Part shown: positions 1-9,045 of the stretch, piece by piece
Layout: every line of letters begins with the position of its first letter
How positions within the stretch are numbered: the first letter of the stretch is position 1
Source of the DNA: JACKII01 sp965202745
GTDB lineage: Bacteria; Pseudomonadota; Alphaproteobacteria; Bin95
Direction of reading: 5' to 3'
NCBI GenBank assembly: GCA_965202745.1
Contig: CBDBCB010000003.1
Span: 1-64,000, forward strand
DNA: 64,000 nucleotides
Notes under the pieces: generated by a model
The model's database searches: none
What the model was told of the DNA's origin: nothing
The model's input: only the letters and a program-made list of their open reading frames with translations
Translations under genes and position numbers: made by a program

Positions 1-359
1 CGATCCGGATCTTGAGATCAGAGCCACCTGCGCGCACGCGATTGGCGCTGAAGATGACATCGTCTGCGTTGAAGTTATTGCCGTTGTGGAACTTCACACC
101 CTTGCGCAGGTGGAAACGCCACTTGGTTGGCTCCAGGATTTCCCAGCTTTCCGCCAGAGCGGGTTCAATGGCCAAATCGGTGCCACGGCGGATCAGACCT
201 TCATAGACGTTGCCCAAGAGACCCAGAGAGAAGGTCTCGTTCAGGACGTAAGAGTCCAGGGATTGTGCATCACCCTGGAATGACCAAGTGAATGTTTTTG
301 GCGTGGGCAGTTCCGGCAATACTCAACGCCAACAGGACTGATAGTAGGTTTCTCTTCAT
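1..359 (-). pseudogene. ABC transporter substrate-binding protein, family 5 (peptide/nickel type), 5' part, frameshifted
   Basis: The minus strand starts at ATG 359 behind an AGGA motif and encodes a Sec signal peptide (MKRNLLSVLLALSIAGTAHA). After a frame change the reading continues with FTWSFQGDAQSLDSY, a VYEGL segment, WRFHLRKGVKFHNG and FNADDV. These are hallmarks of SBP_bac_5 proteins that bind oligopeptides or similar solutes in the periplasm for an ABC importer. The frame break is in the five-base A run (T on the plus strand, 295-299); one base fewer restores AKTFTW. The gene leaves the window at base 1, so most of the protein is not visible. A sequencing indel or a true frameshift are equally possible. 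The substrate cannot be predicted. Confidence 0.8.
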
Positions 360-458
360 TTCCTGTAGCTTCCCGCTTTAATGTTGTTGTTTTAGCTATC
401 GACCGGACAGAAGATACAGGAAGGTAAGTTGTGATTCACCCTATTTTTTAAGCAGTTG

Positions 459-1259
459 CTAACGCCCAGTGAATTTCGGCTCGCGCTTGTTGCGGATGGC
501 GTCAATGGCTTCCACGTGGTCGGAACTGGTGCGCGCTACGATCATATGGCTTGAGACTTGGTCGAAATGGGTGCGCAGGTCCATGGTCTGGCCCTGGTAT
601 ACAAGCCGCTTAATGTAACGCACTGAAATCGGCGCGTTTTTGGCGATCTTTTTGGCGATGGCCATCACGTCTTCGCGGAAGGTCTCGTCTGGGAACACGT
701 CGAGCACCAGACCGATCTCTTTGGCCTGCTCCGCGTTCACGAAATCGGCGGTCCAGAGCATCTCCAGCGCCTTCTGCACGCCGACCGTGCGGGGCAGGGT
801 CCAGGCAGCACCGTTGCCGGGCACGAGGCCGACGCGAGTATAGGTCTCAGCGAAACGGGCGCTTGCGACGGCATAGCGGATGTCGCAATGCAGCGCCATG
901 TCGAGGCCGGCACCGGCGGCAACGCCGTTGAGCGCGCAGATCACCGGCTTGTCGATGGTCTGGAGCGTGAGCGCGATCGGGTGGATATTGTTCTGCAGGC
1001 CTTCCTTGGCCTCCCGCGGGCTGCCCTTGTCGCTGCTGCCCATGTTGCCGGTGTCGCCACCGGAGCAGAAGCCACGGCCAGCGCCGGTCACGACGATGAC
1101 GCGGATGTCGTCGCGCTCGCGGCATTCCACCAGACGGGCGGCCCAGGCGTGCAGCATCTCATTGTTGAAGGCATTCAGCTTCTCCGGGAAGTTGAGGGTG
1201 ATGGTGGCGACCATGTCCTCAACCTCGAACAGCAGGCGGTCGGTATCGGTGACACTCAT
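459..1259 (-). CDS. Enoyl-CoA hydratase/isomerase family (crotonase) protein
   Basis: 266 residues, normal length for a crotonase. The CoA-binding/oxyanion segment GRGFCSGGD (about residues 66-74) and the GVAAGAGLDMALHCDIRYA helix are clear, and the GLVPGNGAAWTLPR region follows. Aligned by eye with mitochondrial enoyl-CoA hydratase, the first catalytic Glu is replaced by Asp (in GLDMA) and the second Glu by Tyr (in FAETY), so this may be an isomerase or PaaG-like enzyme rather than a classical hydratase. It lies 54 bp downstream of an SDR gene on the same strand, suggesting one acyl-CoA catabolic operon. The substrate is unknown. The start at 1259 is the only good Met before the domain. Confidence 0.85.
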   Translation of the reverse strand: MSVTDTDRLLFEVEDMVATITLNFPEKLNAFNNEMLHAWAARLVECRERDDIRVIVVTGAGRGFCSGGDTGNMGSSDKGSPREAKEGLQNNIHPIALTLQTIDKPVICALNGVAAGAGLDMALHCDIRYAVASARFAETYTRVGLVPGNGAAWTLPRTVGVQKALEMLWTADFVNAEQAKEIGLVLDVFPDETFREDVMAIAKKIAKNAPISVRYIKRLVYQGQTMDLRTHFDQVSSHMIVARTSSDHVEAIDAIRNKREPKFTGR

Positions 1260-1313
1260 GGTGCGTTTCCTCAGCGTTAGGCAGTTTTTAAGGGGCGGGA
1301 GTTATGATCCAGA

Positions 1314-2123
1314 TTACTCATTGGACTCGCGCGCTGGGCCGACGATAGTGCATCCGCCGTCCACGACCAAGGTCTGTCCGGTGATGTAGCGGGCGCGGTC
1401 GCTCATCAGGAACATGACGGCGTTGCCGATGTCCCAGCCTTCGCCCTCGATCTTCAGCGGGGAGGCGTTGCGGCGGCCGGCGCGGGCGCTGTTGCTCATG
1501 CCATTGCGGATGACCATGGGCGTGTAAACCGGGCCGGGGGCGACGCAGTTCACGCGGATGCCCTGGGGCGCGTGATCCACGGCCATGGCGCGGGAAAGGG
1601 CGATCACCGCGCCCTTGCTGGCGGAGTAGGCCGTCAGGCCGCGGGGCCTCAGTGCGCTGATGGAGGAGATGTTGACGATGGCACCGCCGCCGGTTTCCGC
1701 CATGGCGGGGATGGCGTGTTTGGACGTCAGCATCATGGTTTTGACATTGACGTTCATGACCCGGTCCCACTCGTCCTCCGTCTCGTCCACCACGGTTTTG
1801 GAGGAGCCGATACCCACATTATTGTCCAGATAGTCGACCCGGCCCCAGAGGGAGAGGGCCTTGGCCACCATCGCCTGGCAGTCGCCGGACTGGGTGACAT
1901 CAGCAGCGAAGCTGTCAGCGGTGCCGCCGTTCTCGCGGATTATCTCTGCCGTGCGCCCGGCGAGCGCCTGGTCACGGTCCACCACCAGGATTTTCACCCC
2001 TTCGGCAGCCATGAGCAGGCAGGCGGCGCGGCCATTGCCGATGCCGTCACCACGCGCGCCGCCGCCGACGACGATGGCAACTTTGTCTTTGAGCCCGGAG
2101 GCGGAGGGGATTTGGATGGGCAT
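1314..2123 (-). CDS. SDR family NAD(P)-dependent oxidoreductase
   Basis: 269 residues. The nucleotide-binding loop is an unusual glycine-rich GGGARGDGIGNG (about 20-31), followed by the NNVG structural motif (101-104), NISSIS with the catalytic Ser (151-156) and the catalytic YSASK (Tyr166/Lys170). The C-terminal ITGQTLVVDGG segment is typical of classical SDRs. The start at 2123 is chosen because GAGGA lies about nine bases upstream; a longer frame to 2372 adds low-complexity sequence with no domain. It precedes the crotonase gene on the same strand, so a dehydrogenase/hydratase pair acting on a hydroxyacyl or alicyclic substrate is plausible, but the substrate is not identifiable. Confidence 0.88.
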   Translation of the reverse strand: MPIQIPSASGLKDKVAIVVGGGARGDGIGNGRAACLLMAAEGVKILVVDRDQALAGRTAEIIRENGGTADSFAADVTQSGDCQAMVAKALSLWGRVDYLDNNVGIGSSKTVVDETEDEWDRVMNVNVKTMMLTSKHAIPAMAETGGGAIVNISSISALRPRGLTAYSASKGAVIALSRAMAVDHAPQGIRVNCVAPGPVYTPMVIRNGMSNSARAGRRNASPLKIEGEGWDIGNAVMFLMSDRARYITGQTLVVDGGCTIVGPARESNE

Positions 2124-2860
2124 GGGCGGGGTTCCTCGTAAGGGAATGTTTGTGATTGGTCGGGAGTGTGGCAGGGATGCTGTGAGTGCGCCAGATAGCG
2201 GTGCGGGGAGGGCTTTGTCGCGCCTGAAAAAGTGAACGCCCGGAGCATTGCGCGCGAGCGCAGGGCGTCCAGGACCTGTTCCGTGGTTCGCGGTTGGAAT
2301 CAGCCAACGCTTGCAAGTCGTTGGTGGTTCCGGGAATTCGAAAGTGGTTCGGTTTGGATCTGATAGGTTCAATGGTCTGGATGACCGTGTGATGCAGGTT
2401 ATGCCGAAGCGCCGCGCATGAGCGAGGGCAGAGAGACGATGGCAAACTACGCCGGGCTGGTAGTGGGGGTCTGGTGGCGTCTCCTAAAGTGCGGGCTTTG
2501 TGGTTGGCGCTCTGGCATGGACCCTGTGCCGGGCACGGGGCGAGGGAATATTGAAGGCGGCGTTAAAGGGATGTTTACCGGGGTTTGCTAGGGTGAAGAC
2601 GGTGGGAAACTGGCGGCGGTGCTCCGCTGGGCGGGAGGTTCGGGACTTCCGCAGGACGGCATCTGGTAGACGATGTTGGTGAGGATGAGTGGAACTCGAA
2701 TCCGGCACATCGATAGCGCAACATTGGCTAAACAGGAGGTACACTTCCGGTAAACCTGACCTAAACCGCACCTAAACCGTTTTGGGCCTCAAAAGTTTAG
2801 TTTTGCGCATAAAAGTTTAGTTTCGTTTAGGTGGTTTTGCGGATGGTGCGGCACCCGGGT
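2124..2860. other. Intergenic region without a convincing gene
   Basis: About 740 bases between the SDR gene and the broken arylsulfotransferase-like gene. Short open frames on both strands translate to arginine/proline-rich low-complexity sequence without recognisable motifs. The only structure seen is the CTAAAC/GTTTAG hexamer cluster at 2728-2833. Confidence 0.5.
2728..2833. repeat. Cluster of CTAAAC/GTTTAG hexamers with an inverted pair
   Basis: CTAAAC occurs at about 2728, 2761 and 2772. The complementary GTTTAG occurs at 2795, 2815 and 2825, twice within AAAAGTTTAGTTT. CACCTAAAC (2769-2777) and GTTTAGGTG (2825-2833) form a 9-bp inverted repeat. It may be an operator array, an element end or chance clustering in AT-richer DNA. 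Confidence 0.4.
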
Positions 2861-3775
2861 CTATCCACCGCACTTCCAGCTGGCAACGGTCTCGGGGCTG
2901 AGGTCGTAGCGGGTGGCTTCCAGCACCTCCGGCACGTGCGTGCCGTCCAGGCGCTCGCTGACCCATTCCCAGACGGTTTCGCCAGCCGGGTTGGCTTCCA
3001 GCGCGCGGCCGGCACGGGCTTCGACGGTCAGGATGTTGCCGTTCGGCAGCAACTGCCACTTACCCGCAAACGCGGTGAAGAAGGGCGGCGACTTCTCTGT
3101 CGGGTACAGGACTTCGTGCGTGTCCGTGTGCGGCTCGAAGATCACGATCTGGCTGCCTCCCAGAAAGGTGCCGCGGGCGGTGCGGTCATTGTTATTGTTG
3201 AATACGCCGATCTTGCCGCCGCCGATGAAATCCGGGTCGTGCTGCAGGATCAGTGGCTCGTTGGCGGTCCACTTCACCTCCAGCGTCGATGGATTGAGCA
3301 CCAGCACCGTGTTGAGCTGTCGCAACGACACCACGATGTCGCCTGCTTCGAACAGGGGATAGCTCTGCCGGCCATGGCGGGCCACAGCTCCTCCACGTCG
3401 TTCAGGTGCATCACGTCGTTGCGGAAACCGGGGTCCTTCGGTCCGCGGCGGGGCGGGCGGCTTCCGTTCTGGTACAACAGATGCATGAGATTTTTCTGCT
3501 GCAGCACTTCCAGTGAGCTAACGCGTTGCAGTATCTCACCATCGGGCGAAATCTTGATGAACAGGTCCTCGTATATGGGGGGCTCCAGGCCGCCGAATTG
3601 CGCCAGATAGGCCCGGTCCTCGTCCCGCACGCGGCGCGACTTCAGGCCAGAGATCCAGAAATCGCCGTCGGCTGCCGGCGCAATCGAGTGGTGCGCCTTG
3701 CCATCTCTCTGCGTCCAGACCGGTTCGCCGCAACGGTCAATCCGGGCAATACCGACATAGGTTATGTGTCCCATC
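2861..3775 (-). pseudogene. Arylsulfotransferase (ASST)-like protein, 5'-truncated and frameshifted
   Basis: The reading begins inside the IS481 fragment boundary with GHITYVGIARIDRCGEPVW, continues through SIAPAADGDFWISG, an ISPDGEIL blade motif and FRNDVMHLNDVEEL, then must change frame near 3355-3380 to read QSYPLFEAGDIVVSLRQLN, QHDPDF and WQLLPNGNILTVEARAGR. These repeated beta-propeller segments and the NDVE / FxAGDxVVS pair match the arylsulfotransferase (ASST, Arylsulfotrans_2) family. The N-terminus and any signal peptide are missing because the gene stops at the IS481-like fragment at about 3770. It is probably non-functional. Confidence 0.7.
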
Positions 3776-4311
3776 CTGGAAGGTAATATGGCTGTTTCCT
3801 GACCAGCTCTAGTTTGAGTTTGCGCCATCCCTTCAGTGCCTGCAAGGGCGTCTTGCTGCCCAGGGCTGATTGCGGCAGCGGCTGGGTGTAAAGCCAGACA
3901 TAGCGAAGCAGCGTGGCTTCCAGAACCTCGCCGGATCGGAAGGGATGGCTCTGCAGAACCTCTTCGATGCGGCCATTGAACCGTTCGACCATACCGTTGG
4001 TCTGAGGTGACCTAGGCGGCGTCAGGCGATGATCGATATCGAGGGCGGCGCCCAGCGTGTCGCATTCATGCGCGCCTGTTGCGGCGCGCTGGCGCAGACC
4101 GAAGAGGCGATCCGTGAACTCTTTTCCATTATCCGGGAGTATGGGGCGGATCCGCATCGGGCAGGCGCGCAGGAAGCGCCGGGCATTGGCCGCTGTCTTG
4201 CTGTTGTAGACCCTGACAACAACCCAACGCGTTGCCCTGTCGATGGCCACGAAGAGGGAACGGCGGCGGCTCTCATCTGCCATCGGTGGCAGGTATTTCA
4301 GGTCGATGGGG
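3770..4311 (-). mobile_element. IS481-family element fragment (copy 1, 3' half of transposase)
   Basis: The DNA matches the complete element at 47550-48630 from about 3770 to 4311, where the match ends abruptly inside the transposase gene. The encoded fragment retains the rve core: ADESRRRSLFVAIDRATRW, ILPDNGKEF and NGMVERFNGRIEE with the last catalytic Glu. Compared with copy 2 it has lost 12 bp between two GCGCGC repeats near 4168, removing four residues. It lies between a 5'-truncated arylsulfotransferase gene and a 3'-truncated secreted-protein gene, so a deletion probably accompanied or followed insertion. Confidence 0.85.
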
Positions 4312-4594
4312 TGTGAACGGCGGGAATTAGAAACGCGAGATAGTCCCGATTGTCGAGCTGCGAGCCTGGCGCACTGCAATCCCGGTTGCCCGTGGAACCG
4401 ACGCACTCCCCGCTGAGAGAGCCAGTGACCGTGTTGGTGCCTGGTGTCAGAAACACCAGGGCACCGGTCGATGGCGCGGTGCCGGAGAAGTCTGAGGTTT
4501 CGATCAACGTCACGGCGTACGAATGCGCGGAAATCGTTGCAATAGAAAGCAGCAGGGCTGCGGTTGCGAACATGTGTTTGAATAGCGGCATCAT
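4312..4594 (-). pseudogene. Secreted protein, N-terminal fragment cut by the IS481 remnant
   Basis: Starting at ATG 4594 (a second ATG at 4591; GAGGA lies six bases upstream), the frame encodes MMPLFKHMFATAALLLSIA, a signal peptide ending near AHSYA. About 60 mature residues rich in Thr, Ser and Gly follow, including LVFLTPGTNTVTGSL and two Cys (GECVGS, RDCSAP). The frame then runs into the IS481 fragment at 4311. The mature part resembles small secreted proteins with C-terminal sorting signals, but the C-terminus is lost and no family can be named. Confidence 0.5.
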
Positions 4595-4781
4595 CAGAAG
4601 TCCTCTTGGATTAGATATTGCTGCGAATTTAGATGCTCCGGATCTCCCGCCATCACCCAAATGGGTTAAAGATGGTGTTTTCGGTCGGGCGAGTCCCACC
4701 AACCTTGCAAAGTGTTTGGGTATTGGAGCAAAACGCTGCGTATTGTGCACTCCGATAGATATCCAACTTGAAAGTGGCCTC

Positions 4782-5871
4782 ATGCAGAACACCAACTTCA
4801 CCATTGCGGCCTATCCGGGCGATGGCATCGGGACGGAGATCATGGCAACGGCAGAGGCGGTGCTGAGTGCAGCGCAGGCTAAGACCGGGGGCTTTTCACT
4901 GTCGCTGAACACCTAATTCTGCAGGCGCTGTGCACTACCAGAAATACAAGGAAGACATTAACGCCGCCGACTTCAATGCGGGCGGCGATGCGGATGCCAT
5001 CCTGCTGGGTGCCATGGGCCTGCCGTCTGTGCGGTATGAGGACGGGACCGAGATTGCGCCTCATCTGCGCATGCGCACGGCCTATGAGCTTTACGCAGGC
5101 CTGCGCCCGGTCAAGACTTTCCCCAATGCGCCGGGCCCGTTGGGCAGCGCACGCGCGGCGGAGATCAACATGATCATCGTGCGCGAGTCGATGGAGGGCC
5201 TGTTTGCCAGCCTGAATGGTGGCTCCAAGGTCAGCCACGAGCAGGCAAGCGAGACGCTCACCATGACTCGCAGCGTCTGTGAGCGGCTGTTCGACCTGTC
5301 CTTCCGCCTGGCCCAGAGCCGCAAAGCCAAGGGTAAAAAGGGTGAGCTGACCTGCGTGGACAAATCCAACGTCTTCCCCGCCTTTGCCTGGTTCCGGGAG
5401 GTCTATGACGAGCGGGCGGCTGCCTTCCCAGATATCGCCCGCCGTTATTCGTATGTCGACGCCATGGCGCTGGACATGGTGCGCAAGCCCTGGGACTTCG
5501 ACGTGCTGGTGATGGAAAACTTGTTCGGCAACATCATCTCCGACCTGGGGGCCGGGATTGTTGGTTCCATGGGTTTGGCACCGTGCGCGGAACTGGGTGA
5601 CAAGCACGGCCTGTTCCAGCCGGCGCATGGCTCCGCGCCCGATATCGCAGGCCAGGGCATCGCCAACCCAACGGCCATGATTCTATCGGCAGCCATGATG
5701 CTGGATTGGCTGGCCCAGCAGCACGACGTACCTGCCTGTGCTGAGGCGGCGGTGTTGATCGAAGCAGCGGTCGAAAAAGGCTTTGCTGACAACGCCATCC
5801 GCCCATCGGAGTTTGGGGGTGACACCGGTACACAGGAAATTGGAGAAGCGGTAATTGCCCGAATGGGTTAA
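4782..5871 (+). pseudogene. Isocitrate/isopropylmalate dehydrogenase family protein, single frameshift
   Basis: ATG 4782 gives MQNTNFTIAAYPGDGIGTEIM, the family N-terminus. The frame ends at a TAA (4914-4916) and the rest is in another frame: AGAVHYQK, DAILLGAMGLPSVRY, TCVDKSNVF (the catalytic Lys/Asp region), VMENLFGNIISDLGAG (metal-binding aspartates) and QPAHGSAPDIAGQGIANP (adenine-nucleotide site). Total length of about 362 codons matches 3-isopropylmalate / tartrate / homoisocitrate dehydrogenases. The break is near 4905-4915. Beta-decarboxylating oxidation of a 2-hydroxyacid with NAD(P) is expected if functional; the exact substrate is unclear. A NIPSNAP gene follows 38 bp downstream. 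Confidence 0.8.
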
Positions 5872-5909
5872 GGTTCGCCGCATCAAGCAATCCTTAAGGG
5901 AGAAACCCT

Positions 5910-6233
5910 ATGCTGTTCGACGTTCGCACCTATACCTGCCGTCCCGGCACCATCAAAAAGCAGATGGAAATGTATGAGGCCGAAGGCCTGGCCGTGCAGA
6001 CCAAGCACCTGGGCCAGCCGATCTTTTACGGCATTACGGAATCGGGCGAAGTGAATACCTACCTGCACATCTGGGGCTATGAGAACGCCGCTGATCGTGA
6101 GGCGAAACGCACCGCCATGCAGGCCGATCCGGCCTGGCACGCCTTCCTGGCGAAGACCGGTGAGGCTGGCTACCTGATTGCCCAGCGGAACGTGCTGATG
6201 AACAACGCACCGTTCTACAATCCCAAGCGTTAA
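5910..6233 (+). CDS. NIPSNAP family protein
   Basis: 107 residues with the alpha/beta ferredoxin-like layout of NIPSNAP proteins: MLFDVRTYTCRPG at the N-terminus, YLHIWGYENAADREAKR in the middle and a Phe/Tyr-rich end. A GGGAGAAA ribosome site lies just upstream. The function of bacterial NIPSNAP proteins is unsettled; they often sit next to catabolic enzymes, as here behind the dehydrogenase-like gene. Soluble, with no signal peptide. Confidence 0.85.
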   Translation: MLFDVRTYTCRPGTIKKQMEMYEAEGLAVQTKHLGQPIFYGITESGEVNTYLHIWGYENAADREAKRTAMQADPAWHAFLAKTGEAGYLIAQRNVLMNNAPFYNPKR

Positions 6234-6257
6234 GCACCGCACTTTAGGAGAGCGCCA

Positions 6258-6419
6258 ATGATCAGAGTACTGGCCTGCCTGAGCCTGGCATTGGCGCTGT
6301 CCGCCTGCGACACGTTCCGGGACTACCGCGTCGGGGTCAAAGACCCGACCCGCCGGGACACGGTGCAGGAACAGCCGTATTACGATTACAACAAACGCGA
6401 GACCATCTACCCGCGGTAG
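6258..6419 (+). CDS. Small lipoprotein
   Basis: 53 residues with AGGAGAG seven bases before ATG 6258. The N-terminus MIRVLACLSLALALSAC is a lipoprotein signal with an LSAC lipobox (Cys17). The short mature part is charged and Tyr-rich (QEQPYYDYNKRETIYPR). It lies 24 bp after the NIPSNAP gene and may be co-transcribed. I do not recognise a family; small entericidin-like or unknown lipoproteins are possibilities. Confidence 0.7.
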   Translation: MIRVLACLSLALALSACDTFRDYRVGVKDPTRRDTVQEQPYYDYNKRETIYPR

Positions 6420-6520
6420 CGTGCATCGGCGGCACCGTTGTCATCGAATTTGGCGGCCTCTATCCATGACCGGCGTATCGATCAGGCCCTTGACCGGACC
6501 CGTGCCAAGCCATAGCTAAA

Positions 6521-6552
6521 GCAGATCCCGATCCGCTTGGATCGGGATCTGC
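6521..6552. terminator. Perfect 14-bp hairpin after the lipoprotein gene
   Basis: GCAGATCCCGATCC (6521-6534), loop GCTT, then the exact complement (6539-6552). No T tract follows, so it could be a factor-dependent terminator, an mRNA stabiliser or part of the dispersed repeat that overlaps it. Confidence 0.5.
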
Positions 6553-6631
6553 TCTATATCTTAAGAGTTAGAGCATCTTACCTAGCAAATTGATCGCGAT
6601 AGCGGCTCAATTTGGACCGGCACTGCTCTAG
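6547..6631 (+). repeat. Diverged dispersed repeat, copy 1
   Basis: About 85 bp resembling 17438-17520: both contain ATCTGCTC, ATCT, GAGCATC, AATTGATC and a final TGCT-TA in the same order and spacing. Both lie in intergenic DNA, pointing to a dispersed intergenic repeat family rather than coding sequence. Confidence 0.55.
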
Positions 6632-6722
6632 CAGGAGAGCCGTTAAAAGGAATCGCAATTAGTAGTTAAGGGCTTGATTTTTTGCGCATTTGATGCTATA
6701 TATGTTGCACACGGAGGAAATC

Positions 6723-7618
6723 ATGAACATCACCAGCGTTTTTTATAAGTTCCCGGATCAGGAAGCCTGCATTGCGCATTTAGAAAAGTTCGCTGGGGCG
6801 ATGATCCACATTGCCCGCATTGCGGGGCTACAAACGTGGCTTGTAAAGATGATCAAGACCGCATTGGCCGATGGAACTGTCATGGATGCAAATCCAGCTT
6901 CAACGTCCTGGCTGGTACAGTCTTTGAAAAAACCAAAATACCCCTTCAAAAATGGTTTTTGGGTGTTGCCTTGATTGTTAATGCCAGGAAAAGCCTATCA
7001 AGTTGTCAGCTTGCCCGTGATCTAGATATGAATCAAAAATCAGCATGGTTTATGCAGAAACGCATCCGCGCTGAAATGGCAAGCAAGCAGGGTGAAATCC
7101 TGTTACAAGGAATTGTTGAAGCTGACGAAACATATGTAGGTGGTAAACCACACAAGCGAAATAAACGTTTTAATAACAACGATTTACCTCCTCCACCTCC
7201 TCCGCGATGAAGAGGGACACGCAAAACGTCGGTTATTGGCGCGGTAAAACGCGGCGGTAAAGTCGTTGCCCGTGTCGCCAGCAGCCTGACTGGCAAGGAC
7301 ATTCTAAACTTCATTCGTAGCAGCGTCGATCCCGAAGGCTCGCTGCTGATCACTGATGAATTCAAGGCTTACAGCGCTGTTCGGGCAACCATGGCGCACG
7401 CCACAATCAATCATAGCAAGGGCGAATATGTTTTCGGCAACATCCATACCAACACCATTGAAGGCTTCTGGTCACTTCTCAAACGGGCCTGGTACGGATC
7501 GCATCATCATTATCGAAAATGCTATATGCCGCTCTATGTCGCGGAAGCATGCTGGAAGTACAATCAACGCAAGAACGACAACGCCTTCGGGTCTTTTATG
7601 CGGGGATGCTTTAAATGA
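6723..7618 (+). pseudogene. IS1595-family transposase (element A), frameshifted
   Basis: Starts at ATG 6723 (MNITSVFYKFPDQEACIAHL) behind a GGAGGAAA site. A four-base A run at 6784-6787 is one base short: adding it continues as KVRWGDDPHCPHCG, the zinc-ribbon part. The next frame has CHGCKSSFNVLAGT, KIPLQKW, the catalytic VEADETYVGGK, then breaks again near 7190-7210 in a proline-rich stretch. The last part has LLITDEFKAY and NTIEGFWSLLKRAW, completing the DDE set. All catalytic blocks are present, so only the two breaks would prevent activity; sequencing indels are possible. Confidence 0.85.
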
Positions 7619-9045
7619 ACCGACTCTTTTATGGCGACTGCCTGACTGTCATGCGAGAAATGCCGTTAGGCAGTGTTGATCTGATTTATTTGGATCCCCC
7701 TTTCAACTCAAACCGTGATTACAATGCGATTTATAAGGATGAGACAGGCCGTCCATTACCCGACCAGATTGAAGCTTTCTCCGATCTGTGGACTTTGGAT
7801 GAAGATCGCGAACGGGCAATCAGAAATATGCCAATCCTTATGAGAGAATCCGGTGTTGATGACGGTATCACCGAGCTCTGGAAAATTTGGTGTAACGCCC
7901 TGCGCAAGACGCAGCCTGGCCTACTTGCCTATCTCAGCTACATGACCGAGAGACTCTTGCCCATGCGGAGTATTCTCAAACCGACCGGATCAATTTATCT
8001 ACACTGCGATCCTACTGCCAGTCATTACATCAAGGTGATGATGGACGGCATCTTGGGGCACGGAAATTTTCGGAATGAGATCATTTGGTGTTACAAATCT
8101 GGCGGCGCAAGCAAACGCTGGTTTGCAAAAAAACATGATACAATTCTATTTTATGCAAGAAATCACAGATATTGCAAATTTAATCAGTTAAAGATCAAAT
8201 CTTACGGCCAATCCGGAGGCGGCCATGGTGGTGCCATTAAATATTATAAAGATCAAAAAGGGACGTATTCAATTGTAACAGCCCGCGACTGGTGGGAAAT
8301 TTCAATGTTGGCAACGACCCATAGTGAAGGACTTGGTTATGCGACTCAAAAACCACTTGCCCTATTGGAGCGGATCATTGCTGCCAGCACCAACGAAGGT
8401 GATGTGGTGTTCGATCCGTTCTGCGGGTGTGCTACGACGCTGGAAGCTGCCCACAAACTTGATCGCAAGTGGATCGGGATCGATATAGCCATTCACGCAA
8501 TCAAGCGTGTCGCGAAGGTTCGGCTGGAAGATCGGCTTGGTTTGAAGAATGGTATTGATTTTGAGATCGAGGGTGTCCCACACAACATCGAGGGCGCTCG
8601 CGATCTATGGGAACGTGATAAATATCATTTTCAGAAATGGGCAATTGAGCAGATCGACGGCTTTGTCACTGCGCGAAAGACGGCTGATGGCGGTATTGAC
8701 GGGCGGCTCTATTTTGATATGGGAGGACGCAATCTTGAAAGCATGGTGTTGGAAGTGAAGGGCGGCAGAAATATCGGTATCAGTGTTGTGCGGAACCTCC
8801 GAGGGGTTCTTGAACGCGAAAATGTGCCCATGGCAGGCTTAATCATCATGGACAATCCAGGGCCGACTAAGATGCGGAACTTTGCTCGCGAAATGGCGGC
8901 GGCAGGCGATCTTGAAGTCATGGGTGTTCAGTATTCGCGAATGCAATTGCTGACCGTTCAGGACATTCTTAACGGCAAGCGGTTTCCGACGCCTTCTGTG
9001 GCGCGGGCCAAAGGGGCGGCACAGCCTGTACTGCCGCTGGGTTGA
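7615..9045 (+). CDS. DNA methyltransferase (N6-adenine/N4-cytosine, beta type) fused to a PD-(D/E)XK nuclease-like domain
   Basis: 476 residues. The N-terminal catalytic motif DPPF is at 27-30, TQKPLALLERII (244-255) and the SAM-binding DPFCGCATT (267-275) follow; this motif order is that of beta-class MTases (N6_N4_Mtase). Residues from about 330 form a second domain with WAIEQIDG, GGID (Asp362) and VLEVKGG (Glu380-x-Lys382), the D...ExK signature of Mrr-like restriction nucleases. A single polypeptide could therefore modify and cut DNA, as in type IIG or type III-like enzymes. No separate specificity gene is present, so recognition would lie in the variable region around 150-240. ATG 7615 overlaps the transposase stop (ATGA), implying coupled translation. 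Base composition is AT-richer than flanking genes. Confidence 0.85.
   Translation: MNRLFYGDCLTVMREMPLGSVDLIYLDPPFNSNRDYNAIYKDETGRPLPDQIEAFSDLWTLDEDRERAIRNMPILMRESGVDDGITELWKIWCNALRKTQPGLLAYLSYMTERLLPMRSILKPTGSIYLHCDPTASHYIKVMMDGILGHGNFRNEIIWCYKSGGASKRWFAKKHDTILFYARNHRYCKFNQLKIKSYGQSGGGHGGAIKYYKDQKGTYSIVTARDWWEISMLATTHSEGLGYATQKPLALLERIIAASTNEGDVVFDPFCGCATTLEAAHKLDRKWIGIDIAIHAIKRVAKVRLEDRLGLKNGIDFEIEGVPHNIEGARDLWERDKYHFQKWAIEQIDGFVTARKTADGGIDGRLYFDMGGRNLESMVLEVKGGRNIGISVVRNLRGVLERENVPMAGLIIMDNPGPTKMRNFAREMAAAGDLEVMGVQYSRMQLLTVQDILNGKRFPTPSVARAKGAAQPVLPLG

Noticed and set aside
7185..7212. Proline-codon repeat (CCTCCT) in transposase A as programmed frameshift signal
   Set aside because: No slippery heptamer is visible and I know of no programmed frameshift in IS1595 transposases; a plain indel is simpler.
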